Assembly: GCA_049515175.1 (NCBI GenBank)
Contig: JBEKUI010000246.1
Location: 1-6,903 of the forward strand
Length of the DNA stretch: 6,903 nucleotides
Reading direction: 5' to 3'
Source: JACQNR01 sp049515175
GTDB lineage: Bacteria > Acidobacteriota > Terriglobia > UBA7540
The notes beneath the pieces were generated by a model. It searched no databases and was not told the DNA's origin. It saw only the letters and a program-made list of their open reading frames with translations. Position numbers and translations under genes: made by a program. Positions 6,013-6,903 of this stretch are shown one piece after another. Numbering within the stretch: the first letter of the stretch is position 1; every line of letters starts with the position of its first letter.

Positions 6013-6040
6013 TCCGCCGATGGCCGCGGCCGCCGGCGGA
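6013..6040 (+). promoter_or_regulatory. Nested-palindrome hairpin in the leader of the lysine-rich gene
   Basis: TCCGCCG (6013-6019) pairs perfectly with CGGCGGA (6034-6040). The 14-base loop contains the ten-base palindrome GGCCGCGGCC (6022-6031). It lies between the promoter and the ribosome binding site. It could be a stabilising 5' structure or a protein site in the leader. No known riboswitch pattern is recognised. Confidence 0.4.
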
Positions 6041-6090
6041 CCGAAAGAGAGAGCCTGCAGGTTGACCGGATCGACTTGGGGGAGGAATGC

Positions 6091-6495
6091 ATGGCGTTCG
6101 ACATTAACGACCGAGAGCCGGGTGACGAGCTGGATGATTATGGCGAGGAGCTCTCTTCCGACTACCGCGAAGAAGAAGATGTGACCGGCGAGGAAGAGGA
6201 ACTGGAAGAAGAGACGTCCTTTGGGGGCGAAGAGGCCGGGGCGGCGGAGCACGCTCCTGAACCTGCCGCACCGCCCAAGCTTCCGGCGGCTCCGAGCGCG
6301 GCCCCGGCGAAACCCGCTGCGCCCGCGCGCAAGGCGGCCAAGAAGCCAGTGAAGAAAGTGAAAAAGGCCGCCGCGAAAAAGGCCAAGAAGCCTGCACGGA
6401 AGCCGGCCAAGAAAGCCAAGAAGGCTCTGGCGAAAAAGCCGAAGAAAGCTGCGAAGGCCAAGAGAACCGCCAAGAAGAAGGCCCGGCGCCGCTGA
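6091..6495 (+). CDS. Bipolar acidic / histone H1-like lysine-rich protein
   Basis: The 134-residue product starts at ATG 6091, five bases after GGAGG (within GGGGGAGG). The frame is open further upstream, but only through the leader and the end of the previous gene. Three blocks of distinct composition are visible. Residues 1-50 are strongly acidic (EEEDV, GEEEELEEE) with scattered Ser/Thr/Tyr. Residues 51-80 are Ala/Pro-rich and probably disordered. Residues 81-134 are almost entirely Lys, Ala, Pro and Arg in AKKP/AKKAKK units, ending ARRR. The basic tail resembles eukaryotic histone H1 tails and bacterial H1-like DNA-binding proteins, so binding to nucleic acid or another polyanion is the natural inference. 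The acidic head could shield or regulate it. There is no signal peptide, membrane segment or cysteine, which suggests a cytoplasmic protein. Its specific role is unknown. It has its own promoter, and a HipA-like kinase gene follows 142 bp downstream. Confidence 0.85.
   Translation: MAFDINDREPGDELDDYGEELSSDYREEEDVTGEEEELEEETSFGGEEAGAAEHAPEPAAPPKLPAAPSAAPAKPAAPARKAAKKPVKKVKKAAAKKAKKPARKPAKKAKKALAKKPKKAAKAKRTAKKKARRR
6325..6494 (+). repeat. Degenerate AAG-rich repeats encoding the Lys/Ala/Pro tail
   Basis: The C-terminal codons consist of imperfect repetitions of units such as GGCCAAGAAG and GCGAAAAAGCC, encoding AKKP, AKKA and KKPAKKAKK. The period is irregular (roughly 4-10 residues), and AAA and AAG are mixed. 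This looks like a slippage- or recombination-prone low-complexity tract whose length could differ between strains. Confidence 0.6.
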
Positions 6496-6532
6496 GCAGT
6501 TCTTGTGCTGGCGAGCGGTCGAGAGCGGCGCG

Positions 6533-6554
6533 CCCACGACCCTGTGCGCGTGGG
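6533..6554 (+). terminator. Weak hairpin between the lysine-rich gene and the kinase gene
   Basis: CCCACG (6533-6538) and CGTGGG (6549-6554) form a perfect six-base stem with a ten-base loop, about 40 bases after the stop at 6495. No T-run follows. It may be a weak terminator or an intergenic processing structure. No convincing promoter is seen in the remaining gap up to 6637, so read-through into the kinase gene is possible. Confidence 0.3.
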
Positions 6555-6637
6555 ATTGCCTGGGGCGGGCGCTTGCCGGCGGAGGTTTCGGCCGCACCGT
6601 CCTCTTCGCAACCAGCCGTGGCGGTTCCCAACATCTC

Positions 6638-6903
6638 ATGCGGCAACGACCGGCGAAAGCCAATCCAGGGATTGATGAAGAGCACGCCGCGCCCTCGGTG
6701 GTTCGTGCCCCGGAGCTTCTTCCCACCTCTTCGGTGCGGGCGCTGGAATTTATCCGGCGGCTGCGGGGAGCCTCTCAGCCCTGCCTGATTCGCTGTGAGG
6801 ACGGCGAGAGCTACGTCGTCAAGTTCCGCAACAATCCCCAGCATGTGCGCGTGCTCGCCAACGAAATGCTGGCCGCCCGTCTGGCCCTGCTCCTGGGCCT
6901 GCC
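6638..6903 (+). CDS. HipA-like protein kinase family, N-terminal part (3' end outside window)
   Basis: The frame beginning at ATG 6638 runs open to the window edge, giving 88 residues. From residue 33 the sequence SVRALEFIRRLRG, then SQPCLIRCEDG, YVVKF (59-63), NNPQHVRVLANEMLAARLA and LLGL follows the N-terminal pattern of the HipA-like (HipA_2-type) kinase family as I know it. Lys62 in VVKF is the likely ATP-contacting lysine, and Glu76 in ANE is conserved in relatives. The catalytic loop lies beyond the window. E. coli HipA is a serine/threonine kinase that phosphorylates GltX, but the target of this shorter subfamily is not established. The start is uncertain: no Shine-Dalgarno precedes 6638, and a GTG at 6734 (residue 33) would start closer to the conserved part. 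No HipB-like antitoxin gene lies upstream, unlike a classical hipBA operon. Confidence 0.7.
   Translation, partial: MRQRPAKANPGIDEEHAAPSVVRAPELLPTSSVRALEFIRRLRGASQPCLIRCEDGESYVVKFRNNPQHVRVLANEMLAARLALLLGL

Noticed and set aside
6020..6182. ATG within the leader hairpin opening a frame of about 54 codons that overlaps the lysine-rich gene
   Set aside because: No ribosome binding site precedes it, the start codon lies in the stem-loop, and the peptide shows no recognisable composition or motif.
6325..6494. Possible CRISPR-like or satellite array
   Set aside because: Units are short, irregular and in frame with codons for Lys/Ala/Pro; there are no spacers, so this is a low-complexity coding repeat.
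5953..6844. Minus-strand frames over the lysine-rich gene and the kinase gene
   Set aside because: They read as Arg/Ser/Leu/Phe low-complexity mirrors of the lysine-rich repeats, without a domain or plausible start site.

Overview
The window looks like a stretch of chromosome from a GC-rich, Gram-negative-type bacterium, most likely an Acidobacteriota member or a similar soil lineage. This is inferred from the gene types (Tat-exported amidohydrolase, multihaem c-type cytochrome with a beta-rich tail, MltD-like LysM transglycosylase, HipA-like kinase) and from high GC with strong Shine-Dalgarno sites. It was not tested by any search. No transposon, integrase, tRNA, rRNA or CRISPR array was seen.

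Layout. (1) 1-725, minus strand: the first 241 residues of an exported amidohydrolase-2 family enzyme; its 3' end lies outside the window. (2) 726-856: a divergent intergenic region with a consensus -35 and an inverted repeat in front of purD. (3) 857-2761, plus strand: purD then purE, two enzymes of de novo purine synthesis, 60 bp apart and probably co-transcribed. (4) 2762-2825: a convergent gap with two hairpins. (5) 2826-3935, minus strand: a secreted five-haem cytochrome c. (6) 3936-4304: 369 bp without a gene, holding the cytochrome leader and -10 box and, facing the other way, a good sigma70-type promoter for the next gene. (7) 4305-5933, plus strand: an exported MltD-type lytic transglycosylase with two LysM domains, probably starting at TTG. 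(8) 5934-6090: a strong promoter and a structured leader. (9) 6091-6495, plus strand: a 134-residue charge-segregated protein, acidic at the N-terminus and histone-H1-like (Lys/Ala/Pro) at the C-terminus. (10) 6638-6903, plus strand: the first 88 residues of a HipA-like kinase, cut by the window edge.

How the genes relate. purD and purE act in one pathway: PurD makes GAR, and class I PurE mutates N5-CAIR to CAIR, which normally requires PurK; no purK is visible here. The amidohydrolase, cytochrome and transglycosylase are exported proteins acting outside the cytoplasmic membrane, each with its own transcription signals, so they look like independent units. The least explained part is the right end, where the bipolar acidic/basic protein with its own promoter and nested-palindrome leader is followed by a HipA-like kinase. 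A functional link between those two is only a hypothesis. The rest reads as ordinary housekeeping and respiration-related genes.
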